Shown: positions 22,519 to 33,339 of the stretch, piece after piece
Layout: each line of letters opens with the position of its first letter
Numbering within the stretch: the first letter of the stretch is position 1
NCBI GenBank assembly: GCA_004297625.1
Contig: SCTY01000022.1
Coordinates: 1-59,832 of the forward strand
Length of the DNA stretch: 59,832 nucleotides
Source of the DNA: Betaproteobacteria bacterium
GTDB taxonomy: Bacteria; Pseudomonadota; Gammaproteobacteria; Burkholderiales; SG8-39
Reading direction: 5' to 3'
Notes under the pieces: generated by a model
Seen by the model: only the letters and a program-made list of their open reading frames with translations
Database searches by the model: none
What the model was told of the DNA's origin: nothing
Translations under genes and position numbers: made by a program

Positions 22519-22866
22519 ATGCCGCAGACGCTGTTCATCGACACCACGAATCTGCCGCGGCAGAAGATGACGGGCGGCGGCGAGATGACCGAATTCCTCA
22601 ACGAGGCCCTCACGGGCGCGAGAAACGTCGTCGGCACGCTGCGCTGGCTCGGCGCCGGCGAGCGGTTTGCGGCCGGCCCGAGCGACCGGCACCAGCTGCT
22701 CTATCTGATGGAAGGCAGCGGCAGCATCACGCTCGAGGGCAAAACCCACGCCGTGACGCCAGGCATGGGTCTGTATCTCGGTCCGTCGGAATCAGCGACG
22801 ATCCAGGCGGCGCCCGGCGCCACGCTGAAGATCTTCCACCTCGTCGTCCCGCGGATCCCCCGCTGA
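22519..22866 (+). CDS. Second cupin-domain protein
   Basis: A 115-residue cupin core with RHQLLYLMEGSGSITLEGKTHAVTPGMGLYLGP. Histidine content of the metal site is lower than in the preceding cupin, so metal binding is uncertain. ATG at 22519 has GAGGG a few bases upstream and is preferred to upstream in-frame starts, which overlap the previous gene. It is the last gene of the hydroxylase operon and converges with the VWA gene 10 bp away. Confidence 0.75.
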   Translation: MPQTLFIDTTNLPRQKMTGGGEMTEFLNEALTGARNVVGTLRWLGAGERFAAGPSDRHQLLYLMEGSGSITLEGKTHAVTPGMGLYLGPSESATIQAAPGATLKIFHLVVPRIPR

Positions 22867-22876
22867 GCGAACGACG

Positions 22877-24049
22877 TTACTTGGCGAGCGCCCGCATCGC
22901 GCGCTCGAGGCCCTCTAGCGTGGTCGGATACATTCGCCCGTTCATCAGCTCCTTGAGGATGCCGATGGACTGGCGGTAGGGCCAGATCTCCTCGGGCTCG
23001 GGGTTGAGCCAGACGCACTTCGGGTAGATGTCGGCGACGCGCTTCACCCACGCCGCGCCCGTTTCTTCGTTGAAATATTCGACCGAGCCGCCGGGCTGCA
23101 GGATCTCGTACGGGCTCATGGTGGCGTCGCCGACGAAAATCACCTTGTAGTCGTGCCCGTACTTGTGGAGCAGCTCCCAGGTACGCGTGCGCTCGGAATG
23201 CCGGCGCCGGTTGTCCTTCCACACGAAGTCGTAGAGGCAGTTGTGGAAGTAATAGAACTCGAGATGCTTGAACTCGGTCTTCGCCGCGGAGAAGAGCTCT
23301 TCGGCGAGCTTGATGTGGTCGTCCATCGTGCCGCCGATATCCATCAGCATCAGCACCTTGATGGCGTTGCGGCGCTCGGGCCGCATGTGGATATCCAGAT
23401 ATGCTTTTCTTGCCGTATTTTGAATTGTATTTTCAAGATCAAACTCGTCGGGTGCGCCTTCGCGGGCGAATTTCCTCAATCTTCTTAAAGCGACCTTGAT
23501 GTTGCGGGTGCCGAGCTCGACCGAGTCGTCGAGGTTGCGGTACTCGCGCTGGTCCCACACCTTGACCGCGCTGCGGTTGCGCGAGCGGTCCTGGCCGATG
23601 CGGATGCCTTCGGGGTTGTAGCCGTAGGCGCCGAAAGGCGAGGTGCCGGCCGTGCCGATCCACTTCGAGCCGCCCTGGTGCCGGCCTTTCTGCTCTTCGA
23701 GCCGCTTCTTCAGCGTCTCCATGAGCTTTTCCCACCCGCCGAGGGCCTGAATCTGCTTCTTCTCCTCCTCGGTAAGGCCGAGCTCGACCTGCTTGAGCAG
23801 CCACTCCAGCGGGATCTGCGACTCGATGCCGGGAATGGTCTCGACGCCCTGCCAGAACTCGGCGAAGGCGCGGTCGAACTTGTCGAAGTTCGACTCGTCC
23901 TTCACCAGCGCCGCGCGGGACAAATAATAGAAGTCGTCCACCGACGGGCCGATGACCCCCTTGTCCAGCGCCTCGAGCAGCGTCAGGTACTCCTTGATGG
24001 AGACCGGAAGCTTGTGGCTCTTCAGCTTCAGGAAGAAGTCGATCAGCAT
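22877..24049 (-). CDS. CoxE-like VWA-domain protein
   Basis: A 390-residue protein of the CoxE-like von Willebrand A family. The N-terminal half is helical (LIDFFLKLKSHKLPVSIKEYL, then a charged stretch with EEQKGRHQGG); the VWA domain starts near IKVLMLMDIGGTMDDH. The metal-site motif reads D-I-G-G-T, lacking the first Ser of DxSxS. Such proteins pair with MoxR ATPases in maturation complexes; here a MoxR gene lies 5 kb away at 29086. The neighbouring hydroxylase makes a role in metal-cofactor assembly plausible. A local A+T-rich patch (23390-23449) is within the coding frame. Confidence 0.83.
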   Translation of the reverse strand: MLIDFFLKLKSHKLPVSIKEYLTLLEALDKGVIGPSVDDFYYLSRAALVKDESNFDKFDRAFAEFWQGVETIPGIESQIPLEWLLKQVELGLTEEEKKQIQALGGWEKLMETLKKRLEEQKGRHQGGSKWIGTAGTSPFGAYGYNPEGIRIGQDRSRNRSAVKVWDQREYRNLDDSVELGTRNIKVALRRLRKFAREGAPDEFDLENTIQNTARKAYLDIHMRPERRNAIKVLMLMDIGGTMDDHIKLAEELFSAAKTEFKHLEFYYFHNCLYDFVWKDNRRRHSERTRTWELLHKYGHDYKVIFVGDATMSPYEILQPGGSVEYFNEETGAAWVKRVADIYPKCVWLNPEPEEIWPYRQSIGILKELMNGRMYPTTLEGLERAMRALAK

Positions 24050-24092
24050 GGGCCGTATTCTAGGCTGCTAGACTGGCCGGGAGGAGGGGCTT

Positions 24093-24554
24093 ATGGACGC
24101 AACGCCTGGCATCGAAGTCGCGCGCGTCGACCATATCGGCATCCGCGTGCGCGACCTGGAGCGCGCGCTGAAGTTTTACGCCATCCTGGGATTCACGCTG
24201 CATGCCCGGGCCGCCAACGACGCGGTGGCCATCGTCAGGAACGCCCACGACGTGGAGCTCAACCTGGTCTACAACGCCAACGCCGACGCCGGCGGAAAGA
24301 ACGTGCTGATGGACGTGGGCGAAAAATACCCCGGCTATACGCACGTCGCGCTGCGCGTCGCCTCGATCAAGGCGGCGATCGAGGCGCTGCGGGAAAACGG
24401 CGTGCGCATCACCCAGGGGCCGGTGTCCTTCGGCCGGGACGGGCATGTCTCGGTGTTCGTGCGCGACCCGGACCTGAACGTGGTCGAGCTGCGCGGGCGT
24501 GACGAGGATCTGTCCTCGATCGGCGGCGTCGTCGAATACGTGCCGCAGAACTGA
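24093..24554 (+). CDS. VOC/glyoxalase-family protein
   Basis: A 153-residue vicinal-oxygen-chelate protein with two beta-alpha-beta-beta-beta modules. Four candidate metal ligands are in the usual places: His in RVDHIGIRV, Glu in VELNLVYN, His in YTHVALRV and Glu in NVVELRG. This matches glyoxalase I-type proteins, but other VOC enzymes share the set. The ATG follows GGAGGAGGGG. It is monocistronic and divergent from the VWA gene. Confidence 0.82.
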   Translation: MDATPGIEVARVDHIGIRVRDLERALKFYAILGFTLHARAANDAVAIVRNAHDVELNLVYNANADAGGKNVLMDVGEKYPGYTHVALRVASIKAAIEALRENGVRITQGPVSFGRDGHVSVFVRDPDLNVVELRGRDEDLSSIGGVVEYVPQN

Positions 24555-24571
24555 CTAATGCGCGTTGCTGC

Positions 24572-24901
24572 TCAGCGCTCGTCCGTCGGCCGCGGGAAGT
24601 CCATGCAATTCGGCAGCTCCTCGCGCGGCAGCTGCGGCGCTTCGTTGGCGCGCGGCGGCGCGCCTTTCTTGGGACGTCCCGGGCGGTAGGTGGACTGCCA
24701 GGGCACCAGCGGCGGAACGACCGGCGGTTTCTCGAGGAAGCGGCAGTCCGATTCGCCCGGCACGCTGGCCATCGCGCCAATGCGCTTGCCGTCGACAAAT
24801 ACGGTGTAGCGCAGCATGTGCGCGGAATACGGTATCGGCGTGGCGATGATGTCGTACTTGCCTACGGAGAAGCGCCTTCCGGTGACGGTCGGGATGCTCA
24901 T
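24572..24901 (-). CDS. Small protein, function unknown
   Basis: A 109-residue protein. The N-terminal part (VGKYDIIATPIPYSAHMLRYTVFVDGKRIGAMASVP) looks like a small beta domain; the C-terminal third is Pro/Arg-rich (YRPGRPKKGAPPRANEAPQ). No family is recognised. The ATG overlaps the stop of the upstream gene (ATGA), so the two are probably translated together. Confidence 0.55.
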   Translation of the reverse strand: MSIPTVTGRRFSVGKYDIIATPIPYSAHMLRYTVFVDGKRIGAMASVPGESDCRFLEKPPVVPPLVPWQSTYRPGRPKKGAPPRANEAPQLPREELPNCMDFPRPTDER

Positions 24902-25488
24902 TTGTGCGTGACGACGGTGGTGCGCTGTATCGGGCTGCACGTCGCCCAGTACTCCTCGCCGCGCTTCTCCACGCGAAAATCGAGAACGGTGTCCGCAGCC
25001 ACGCCTTTGTCGTAGAGCGCCAGGCCTTTGGCCGCGCCGCGCTCGAGCGCGATGCGGCAATGCCCCAAGCGCTCCTTGCCTCCCGGCGTGTCCGACCAGG
25101 CGCGCGAATCGCCGGCGTTGGGTCCCCACAGCAGGTAGCTGTGCACGCCGTCTGCCTGCTGCACTTCGTCGGCGCGAACCAACAGCACTACCGCGCCGTC
25201 GGCCCGTATGCCGCCCAGGCTCCAGACCCGGTTGCGCAGGCTGACCCCGTTTTTCTCGAACGCCCGGCCGCGCGTGACGAGCTTGCGCACTTCGGGCAAG
25301 CCCTTGTTCCGCCGCACCGGGGGGTGGCCGCGCGGGCGCGCATCGAGCAACTCGTTGCACAGCGCCGCGACTTCGGACTCCTTCAGGCGCTCGGCGTTCG
25401 CGAGCAGCGCCCGCAGCTCCGGCGTGCTGAGTTTGTCGATCTGCTCCTTGCTCCACTTGCTGACCCGCCCGCGGCTCGCGATGTGCAT
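24898..25488 (-). CDS. Protein of unknown function
   Basis: A 196-residue protein with a basic N-terminal helix (SKWSKEQIDKLSTPELRALLANAERL), followed by a mixed region with LLWGPNAGDSRAWSD and an end rich in Val/Thr. I do not recognise a family. It precedes the 24572 gene with a four-base overlap and follows a small coiled-coil gene by 2 bp, suggesting a three-gene unit. Codon use fits the local genome. Confidence 0.55.
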   Translation of the reverse strand: MHIASRGRVSKWSKEQIDKLSTPELRALLANAERLKESEVAALCNELLDARPRGHPPVRRNKGLPEVRKLVTRGRAFEKNGVSLRNRVWSLGGIRADGAVVLLVRADEVQQADGVHSYLLWGPNAGDSRAWSDTPGGKERLGHCRIALERGAAKGLALYDKGVAADTVLDFRVEKRGEEYWATCSPIQRTTVVTHK

Positions 25489-25490
25489 GG

Positions 25491-25718
25491 CTAGTACCTC
25501 TTTCCGGAATTGAATTCGACCTTGAGGCGCGCGACCTGGCGCCTCAGCGCGTCGATCTCGGCGCGTGCCTTGTCCGCCTTGAGAATCAGCGCATGGCTCG
25601 TCGAGCCGCCGCCCGCCTGGGCGATTTCCGCCACGACTTCCTTGTGCCGCGCGACCGCGGAATTCCAGCGCGCCACCAGCTCCTGCTCCTGTGCTCGCCA
25701 GGTCCTGCGCTTGTCCAT
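25491..25718 (-). CDS. Small coiled-coil protein, function unknown
   Basis: About 75 residues, almost wholly helical and charged (AQEQELVARWNSAVARHKEVVAEI; KADKARAEIDALRRQVARLKVEF), with heptad-like spacing. No family recognised. ATG at 25718 is chosen because GGAG lies nine bases upstream; an ATG at 25730 has no such site. It follows a strong terminator, so it has its own promoter or depends on read-through. Confidence 0.5.
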   Translation of the reverse strand: MDKRRTWRAQEQELVARWNSAVARHKEVVAEIAQAGGGSTSHALILKADKARAEIDALRRQVARLKVEFNSGKRY

Positions 25719-25736
25719 GTGCGTCTCCATGAGATG

Positions 25737-25763
25737 AAAAAGCCCGGAATTCCGGGCTTTTTT
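25737..25763 (-). terminator. Rho-independent terminator after the cold-shock gene
   Basis: AAAAAGCCCGG is followed by its complement CCGGGCTTTTT around a central AATT, a very strong stem with T-runs on both strands. It lies 15 bp after the cold-shock stop on the minus strand and could also stop plus-strand transcription. Confidence 0.85.
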
Positions 25764-25777
25764 CAGCTTGCCGGTGG

Positions 25778-25981
25778 CTACACCAGCTTGATGTTGGCCG
25801 CGCGCGGGCCCTTGGGGCTCTGCTCGACCTCGTATTGCACCTTGTCGTTCTCCTTCAGCGTCTTGAATCCGCCGGCCTGGATGGACGAGAAATGCGCGAA
25901 AAGATCCTTGCTGCCGTCGTCGGGCGTGATGAAGCCGAAGCCCTTGGCGTCGTTGAACCACTTCACGGTACCTGTACTCAT
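25778..25981 (-). CDS. CspA-family cold-shock protein
   Basis: A 67-residue single cold-shock domain. RNP1 is KGFGFITP and RNP2 is DLFAHFSSI; the start [12 protein letters not shown] and the [10 protein letters not shown] end are typical. It binds single-stranded RNA and DNA and acts as an RNA chaperone. ATG at 25981 has AAGGAAC upstream; a longer frame upstream is a 5' leader, common in csp genes. A strong terminator follows. Whether it is cold-induced or constitutive is not visible. Confidence 0.93.
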   Translation of the reverse strand: MSTGTVKWFNDAKGFGFITPDDGSKDLFAHFSSIQAGGFKTLKENDKVQYEVEQSPKGPRAANIKLV

Positions 25982-26104
25982 GTCTGTTCCTTGATTTCGA
26001 TTGAAAGACGGGCGTAGTGCCCCGAGGACCATCAAGGAGGCAACCAACGGATGAGGACACGAACCGCTACGGCCTGACCGGCTACTCGCTTCTTTGAAAT
26101 CCTA

Positions 26105-26120
26105 CTGTATCGTTATACAG
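26105..26120 (+). promoter_or_regulatory. LexA-type SOS box overlapping the recQ start
   Basis: CTGTATCGTTATACAG matches the CTGT-N8-ACAG LexA operator exactly. It lies immediately before the GTG chosen as the recQ start at 26121, a position where bound repressor would block transcription initiation. The match to the E. coli-type consensus is strong; some betaproteobacteria use this motif. Confidence 0.7.
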
Positions 26121-27922
<1,802 letters not shown>

Positions 27923-27926
<4 letters not shown>

Positions 27927-28435
27927 TGGATGCGCATCGCGATCAGGAACCGCGACACCATGTTGTAGGCGGCGATGGTGGCCGTGAGCTCGACCAGCGT
28001 CCTGACCTCGAAGGCCTTGTCGAGCTGCGCGTAGAGCGCGTCCGGCACGACGAGATCGCGCGTGATGGCGTCGGTGTATTGCAGAACCCGTCTTTCGATT
28101 CCCTGAAACGCTTCCGTGCGGTCTGCTTTCAGCTTGCTGACGTCTTCCTGCGTCATCCCGGCGGCGAGCGCGTGCGCCACGTGCGCCTCGAACTCGTACT
28201 CGGCGCCGTTCAGCACCGCGACGCGCAGGATCGCGAGCTCGCGCAGCCGCGCCGGAACCGAGGTTTTCTGCCGGATGACGGTGAAGAACTGCTCCCAGCC
28301 GCTCGCGAGCAGCGGGCTGTTGAGCAGCACGCTGTAGAGCGGAGAGATGCGCCCGCGCGCACCCTTGATGCGCGCTTCGAGCTCGGCGAGCTCGGGCCGC
28401 GTGCCTGGGGGCACCGCCTTGACGCGCGGGTTCAT
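27923..28435 (-). CDS. Carboxymuconolactone-decarboxylase-family protein
   Basis: A 170-residue all-alpha protein of the AhpD/CMD superfamily. The core is ARLRELAILRVAVLNGAEYEFEAHVAHALAAGM, with a Glu and His in EYEFEAH but no CxxC motif, so a peroxidase activity of the AhpD kind is unlikely. Members often act on aromatic ring-cleavage lactones. The ATG at 28435 lies 5 bp after the GST stop, forming an operon with it. Confidence 0.8.
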
Positions 28436-28440
28436 GCGTT

Positions 28441-29082
28441 TCAACCCTTGTAGGTATCGAACGCGATGCGCTCGCGCGCCATCGCCGCTTTGACCGGCTC
28501 GGCCTGCATCACCCGCTCGACGTACGCCTTGTACGCCGGGAACGCATCCGGATCGATGCCGGCGTAGCCGCCCCAGCGCAGCAGCGTGAAGGCATAGGCG
28601 TCGTGGAACGAGAGGCGGTTGCCGAACCAGTAGGGCTGCGCGCCGGCGACCATCGCCTGCACGCGCTCGAGGTAGCCGCGAAACTCCTGCGCGGCGCGCT
28701 GCTTCACGTCCTTGCGCGCAGCTTCGCTCTCGGCGTAGCGATCGGAAAAGAACACCCGCGTCATGGTCGGGTGCGGCGTGTTGTTCATCCACGCGAGCTG
28801 CGACATGGCCTGCGCGCGTTGCCAGGACTCCGCGGGCAGCAACCCCGCCTGCGGGAAGCGCCGGTCGAGGTAGTCGCAGATCGCCACGATCTGCGTGAGG
28901 GGCTTGCCGTCGACCACCAGCACCGGCACCTGGGCGTTCGGATTCAGCGCGAGATATTCCGGAGCACGGTGCTCGCCGCGGTGCAGCTTGACGAGCTTCG
29001 GCTCGAACTCGGCCTGCGCCGCCTCGAGCGCGACGTGCGGCACGAACGAGCAGGCGCCGGGCGCGAAATAAAGCTGGATCAC
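28441..29082 (-). CDS. Glutathione S-transferase (beta-class-like)
   Basis: A 213-residue GST: thioredoxin-like N-terminal domain (LYFAPGACSFVPHVALEAA, with Cys11 where beta-class enzymes have the catalytic Cys), the cis-Pro turn NPNAQVPVLVVDG, and an all-alpha C-terminal domain. It may conjugate or reduce glutathione adducts. It sits between the MoxR and CMD genes on the same strand, with gaps of 3 and 5 bp. Confidence 0.87.
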   Translation of the reverse strand: MIQLYFAPGACSFVPHVALEAAQAEFEPKLVKLHRGEHRAPEYLALNPNAQVPVLVVDGKPLTQIVAICDYLDRRFPQAGLLPAESWQRAQAMSQLAWMNNTPHPTMTRVFFSDRYAESEAARKDVKQRAAQEFRGYLERVQAMVAGAQPYWFGNRLSFHDAYAFTLLRWGGYAGIDPDAFPAYKAYVERVMQAEPVKAAMARERIAFDTYKG

Positions 29083-29085
29083 GGA

Positions 29086-29931
<846 letters not shown>

Positions 29932-29934
29932 GCG

Positions 29935-29961
29935 AAAAATGTCCCCTGGAAAAGGGACATT
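29935..29961 (-). terminator. Hairpin with T-run between FecR-domain gene and moxR
   Basis: On the minus strand AATGTCCC pairs with GGGACATT and is followed by TTT, as in a rho-independent terminator of the FecR/Slam-like unit. It also contains the only good Shine-Dalgarno candidate of moxR, whose ATG lies 4 bases beyond, so it may instead control translation. Confidence 0.6.
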
Positions 29962-29979
29962 CTAACCGGATGCGGCAGC

Positions 29980-31521
29980 TCAGCAGCCGCTGGTGCAGTA
30001 CACGCGCACGGTGCTGAAACTCGCGGTGGCGTTGTTGGCGCTGCCGGTGAACTCCACGCCGGCATGGTCGCCGCGTGGGCCGAAAAAGATGCCGGCGGCT
30101 GTTCCCGTCGCGGCGCCGCTGCAGCCGCTGCCGCTGCATGTCCCGGTCGCGGTGCCGCGGAAAAAGGCGCCTTGACCGGCAACCACGGTGATCGGACCGC
30201 TTCCCGGGCTGAAGGTCCACGATTGGCTCGCAAACGACACCGCCGCGCGATCGGTGCTCACGATCCGGTTCGTGAAGTCCATCTTGAGCGGCGGCACCGA
30301 GGTGCTCAGCGCGAGCTCTCCCAGATTGTTCGTCGGAGTGGTTCCGAGGCTGTTGCTCGTGTACACGACGGTCCCTGTTTTGGACGCGATCACGTCGGAA
30401 GGCGTGAGATCGCCGTACATCAAGTGCGCCTGGTTGCTGTCGCTCAGGTTGAAGGTCGTGCCCCCGTCGGTGATCGTGCCGCTCGCCCACGCGCCCCAGA
30501 AGATCTTGTCCGTCGAATCCGGAATGGTCACCGATCCCTTCTGCGACGGGGTTCCAAGCGTGCCGGAAGGCGCCCCGGTGCAGTTCTGGCCCGGCCCGGT
30601 GCAGCCTTCCGGAATCTTGAATGCGGTGGGGAAGCCTTCCGCGTCAAGCGTCAGCGCCGATAACAGGACGAGCGCACCGCCACCTTCTTGAGTATTGTTT
30701 CCGGGCGTCGCCCAGCTGCCCAGCGCTCCGATTGTCGGGACCGTTGCGACAACCGTAGGCGTGCCGGTCGTGGTTTTCTGCTCCGTGACGACGAACGCCT
30801 GCGGCGCCGGTGCGGCGGGCACTTCGCTCGGCCGGCTTTCCGCGTTGAGGCCGGACTGCGCCATGTTGGCGCTCGTCTCGTTGCCTTTCTGGCCGCTGGA
30901 GCGCTGCTGGCCTTCCAGGCGGTCGAACAGGAACGGCGGCGGGGCAATCAGGCTCTGCGGCACCGTGTTCGCGTCGGCCACGTGGAAGAACTCATTCGCG
31001 CCGAACTGACGCTCGCCGGTCTGGTTCTCGACGCCGATCCTGCCGTCGGTCACGCCGCCGTAGGTTCCGTTCTGCACGCCGGGCGCGCAATCGTTCGAGC
31101 ATTGCACGATCGTGTAGTGGGTGCCCCGGATGCCGATGGTGGAGGTGGGCGTGCGCACCGCGTAACGCGCGCGGTCGTGCGTGCGGCCGATCAAGCCCGT
31201 AATCGTGCGCATGCCGCCCTTGATGAGGCTGAAAATGCTCCTCTCGGTGCCGTCGGTCTTTCCGGCGAACTGGTATTCGTCGATGCGAAACTCGCTGCCG
31301 GAGCGCAGCCCCACGATCGACTCGTCCGTCATGCGCACCTGTGCATTGCTCGTGGCGCCCACGCGGATCGTGTCGCCGGATTGCACCTCGGTGCCAGTCT
31401 GCGCGCGGATTTCCGTCGCGCCGCGTACGACTACTACGTCGCCGACGGCGAGGAGGAACCGGCCGGCCTGCGCCATGGCAAGACCCGGAACGAGAATGGC
31501 GGCGAGCAGAAGGGCTCTCAT
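29980..31521 (-). CDS. FecR-domain protein with TbpB-like C-terminal barrel
   Basis: A 513-residue exported protein. The signal peptide ends near LAMAQA without a lipobox. Residues about 25-190 are a FecR domain with VGDVVVVRGATEI and the TIGIRGTHYTI motif. A Gln/Ser-rich linker follows, and the C-terminal end includes FFGPRGDHAGVEFTGS, a pattern seen in TbpB-like beta-barrel repeats. It overlaps the Slam-like gene by one base (TGATG), so it is the best candidate cargo or partner. Ligand binding is not predictable. Confidence 0.72.
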   Translation of the reverse strand: MRALLLAAILVPGLAMAQAGRFLLAVGDVVVVRGATEIRAQTGTEVQSGDTIRVGATSNAQVRMTDESIVGLRSGSEFRIDEYQFAGKTDGTERSIFSLIKGGMRTITGLIGRTHDRARYAVRTPTSTIGIRGTHYTIVQCSNDCAPGVQNGTYGGVTDGRIGVENQTGERQFGANEFFHVADANTVPQSLIAPPPFLFDRLEGQQRSSGQKGNETSANMAQSGLNAESRPSEVPAAPAPQAFVVTEQKTTTGTPTVVATVPTIGALGSWATPGNNTQEGGGALVLLSALTLDAEGFPTAFKIPEGCTGPGQNCTGAPSGTLGTPSQKGSVTIPDSTDKIFWGAWASGTITDGGTTFNLSDSNQAHLMYGDLTPSDVIASKTGTVVYTSNSLGTTPTNNLGELALSTSVPPLKMDFTNRIVSTDRAAVSFASQSWTFSPGSGPITVVAGQGAFFRGTATGTCSGSGCSGAATGTAAGIFFGPRGDHAGVEFTGSANNATASFSTVRVYCTSGC

Positions 31522-32837
31522 CAGAATTCGTACCTCGCTCTTAGTGTGATGACGTCGCGTTTGTAGCCATACAGCACGATATTGGAGCGGTTGTCGGAGC
31601 GCTGATAGTCGCCGCGCAGCGTGATTTTCTTCGTGAGGCGGTAAGAGGCGCCGAGCTCCAAGCCGTAGTAATCGTCGTCGCGGGTGGCCGTAAACAGCGG
31701 GTCCAGGCCCTGGAAGCGGCTCTTTGTGTAGGTCAAGCCGCCCGAAACGCCCCACTGCGGCGCCGGCGTAAGGGAAAGGCCGCCTCGCACCGTATAGATG
31801 TCGCGCGAAAGGTCGTCGCGTACCGGTGAGGCGTCGTTCTTCTCCTGCCCGTAGAGCGCTTGGAGCTGGAACACGGGCTGCATCCGGCCGACGAACGCGC
31901 GCCGCCAGCCGGCGCCGATGCCGTAGAAATCCGCGTCGCGCACCGCTTGCGCCGGATATTCGAGGCGTGCGTACTGCCCGAAGAGCGACAGCGTATTGAA
32001 TTCGTCGAGCTGGTGGTGCCATTCGCCGCCCAGCGCGCTGGTGTCGCGGAAGCGGTTGTAGTCCACGTAGAGCGAGGAAACGGCAAGGGTCGCGCGATAG
32101 AGGTTCTTGTCCTTGAGATAGGACGCTCCGCCGTAGCCCGAGACGCCGGTCTGGTCGAACTGCTGATCGAAGCTGTCGGAATGGAGCTTGCCTTCGGCTG
32201 CGACGCCGGCGAGCAGCGCTACCCCAGGCGCAATCGGGTGCGACACCTGGCCACCGGCGCCGAGGTGCAGGAAGCTGCTCCCGCTTTTCACGCCGTTTTG
32301 CGAGAGCTGCACGGTGCCGAGCGTCGGCACGGTAACGATGGGGTTGCCTACGCCGCTATTGACGTTGCTGTCGTAGCCGCCGCCGATTTCGACGTACCCG
32401 GTGGCCGTGGTGCTGTAGCGGGTTTCCTGGGCGCGGATCGAGTCCATGAAGCGGTCGATCGTCGCCTGCACCGCGGGCGGCGGGTTCTTGCGCGAGACGG
32501 TTTCGAACTCTTCGCGCGCGCGCACCAGCTCGCCCAGCACGAAGTAGCCGCGCGCGAGCTCGAGGCGCGCGCGGTCGTTGTCCGGGAACCGGATAATGTA
32601 GCGCTCCAGCGCGAGCACGCCTTCGCCGGCGTGGCCGCTGTCGACCGCGGCGATGCCATAGTAGAAGTCGAAGTCCGGCTTGCCCAGCTCTTCCGGGTGG
32701 TTGCGGCCGAGCGCGTACGCTTCCGCGGAGCGCCCCCCTTCAAGCAGCGCGCGCAACTCGTCGGCCGGCGCAGCAAGTGCCGCACGGCCAAAGAGCATGA
32801 GCGCAGCGGCGAGCGCCGCTACGATCAGCCTAAGCAT
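31521..32837 (-). CDS. Slam-like outer-membrane protein (TPR plus beta barrel)
   Basis: A 438-residue protein: signal peptide, a TPR-like segment (about 30-130; FYYGIAAVDSGHAGEGVLALERYI), and a beta barrel with alternating aromatic strands ending RARYEF with terminal Phe. This is the layout of the surface lipoprotein assembly modifiers (DUF560), which move cargo to the outer face of the outer membrane. The barrel is predicted from strand pattern only. It leads a two-gene unit with the FecR-domain gene. Confidence 0.72.
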   Translation of the reverse strand: MLRLIVAALAAALMLFGRAALAAPADELRALLEGGRSAEAYALGRNHPEELGKPDFDFYYGIAAVDSGHAGEGVLALERYIIRFPDNDRARLELARGYFVLGELVRAREEFETVSRKNPPPAVQATIDRFMDSIRAQETRYSTTATGYVEIGGGYDSNVNSGVGNPIVTVPTLGTVQLSQNGVKSGSSFLHLGAGGQVSHPIAPGVALLAGVAAEGKLHSDSFDQQFDQTGVSGYGGASYLKDKNLYRATLAVSSLYVDYNRFRDTSALGGEWHHQLDEFNTLSLFGQYARLEYPAQAVRDADFYGIGAGWRRAFVGRMQPVFQLQALYGQEKNDASPVRDDLSRDIYTVRGGLSLTPAPQWGVSGGLTYTKSRFQGLDPLFTATRDDDYYGLELGASYRLTKKITLRGDYQRSDNRSNIVLYGYKRDVITLRARYEF

Positions 32838-32879
32838 CCCCTTTTCTCCCTTATCCCGCAGTATGCCTCAAAGGTGCGG

Positions 32880-32908
32880 TTGAGGCGGTAGGGGTGTTTC
32901 GTTAAAAT
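32880..32908 (+). promoter_or_regulatory. Sigma70-type promoter of the cytochrome c pair
   Basis: TTGAGG (-35) and TAAAAT (-10) are separated by exactly 17 bp. The start point would be near 32915, which supports the ATG at 32956 rather than one at 32911. CCTCAA and TTGAGG form a small inverted repeat over the -35. Confidence 0.6.
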
Positions 32909-32955
32909 CCGTGGCTTTTCGAATTCTCGGTTCAACAATTCCTAGAAGAAATCGG

Positions 32956-33339
32956 ATGTCACAACTCTTTTTGAAAGGTTTTTTCGCGGTTGCGCTCGCG
33001 CTCGGCGCGTACAGCGCCTGGGCGCAGCCCAAGCCGCCTGCCGATAAGGCGCCCAAGGCGGGGGAGAGCCGGCCCGCGACGACCAACGCCGGCGATAGCT
33101 TCGACAACGCGCATGCCTTGTGCATCGGCTGCCACGGCATTCCCGGCTACAAGACCGCGTACCCGGAGGTCTATCACGTGCCGTTGATCGCGGGGCAGCA
33201 GCCGGGCTACATCCTGAGCGCGCTGAAGGCGTACAAGTCGGGCGAGCGCTCGCACCCCACGATGCGCGGCATCGCCGCTTCGCTGAGCGAAGAGACCATG
33301 AAGCAGCTTGCGGACTACTACGGGGGCGCCGGGAAATGA
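32956..33339 (+). CDS. Class I c-type cytochrome (c553-like)
   Basis: A 127-residue periplasmic cytochrome with signal peptide (LFLKGFFAVALALGAYSAWA), haem site CIGCH and Met ligand in SHPTMRG. It is an electron carrier of the c553/c4 kind. The ATG at 32956 is chosen because a good promoter starts transcription just before it. The stop overlaps the start of the second cytochrome (ATGA). Confidence 0.87.
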   Translation: MSQLFLKGFFAVALALGAYSAWAQPKPPADKAPKAGESRPATTNAGDSFDNAHALCIGCHGIPGYKTAYPEVYHVPLIAGQQPGYILSALKAYKSGERSHPTMRGIAASLSEETMKQLADYYGGAGK

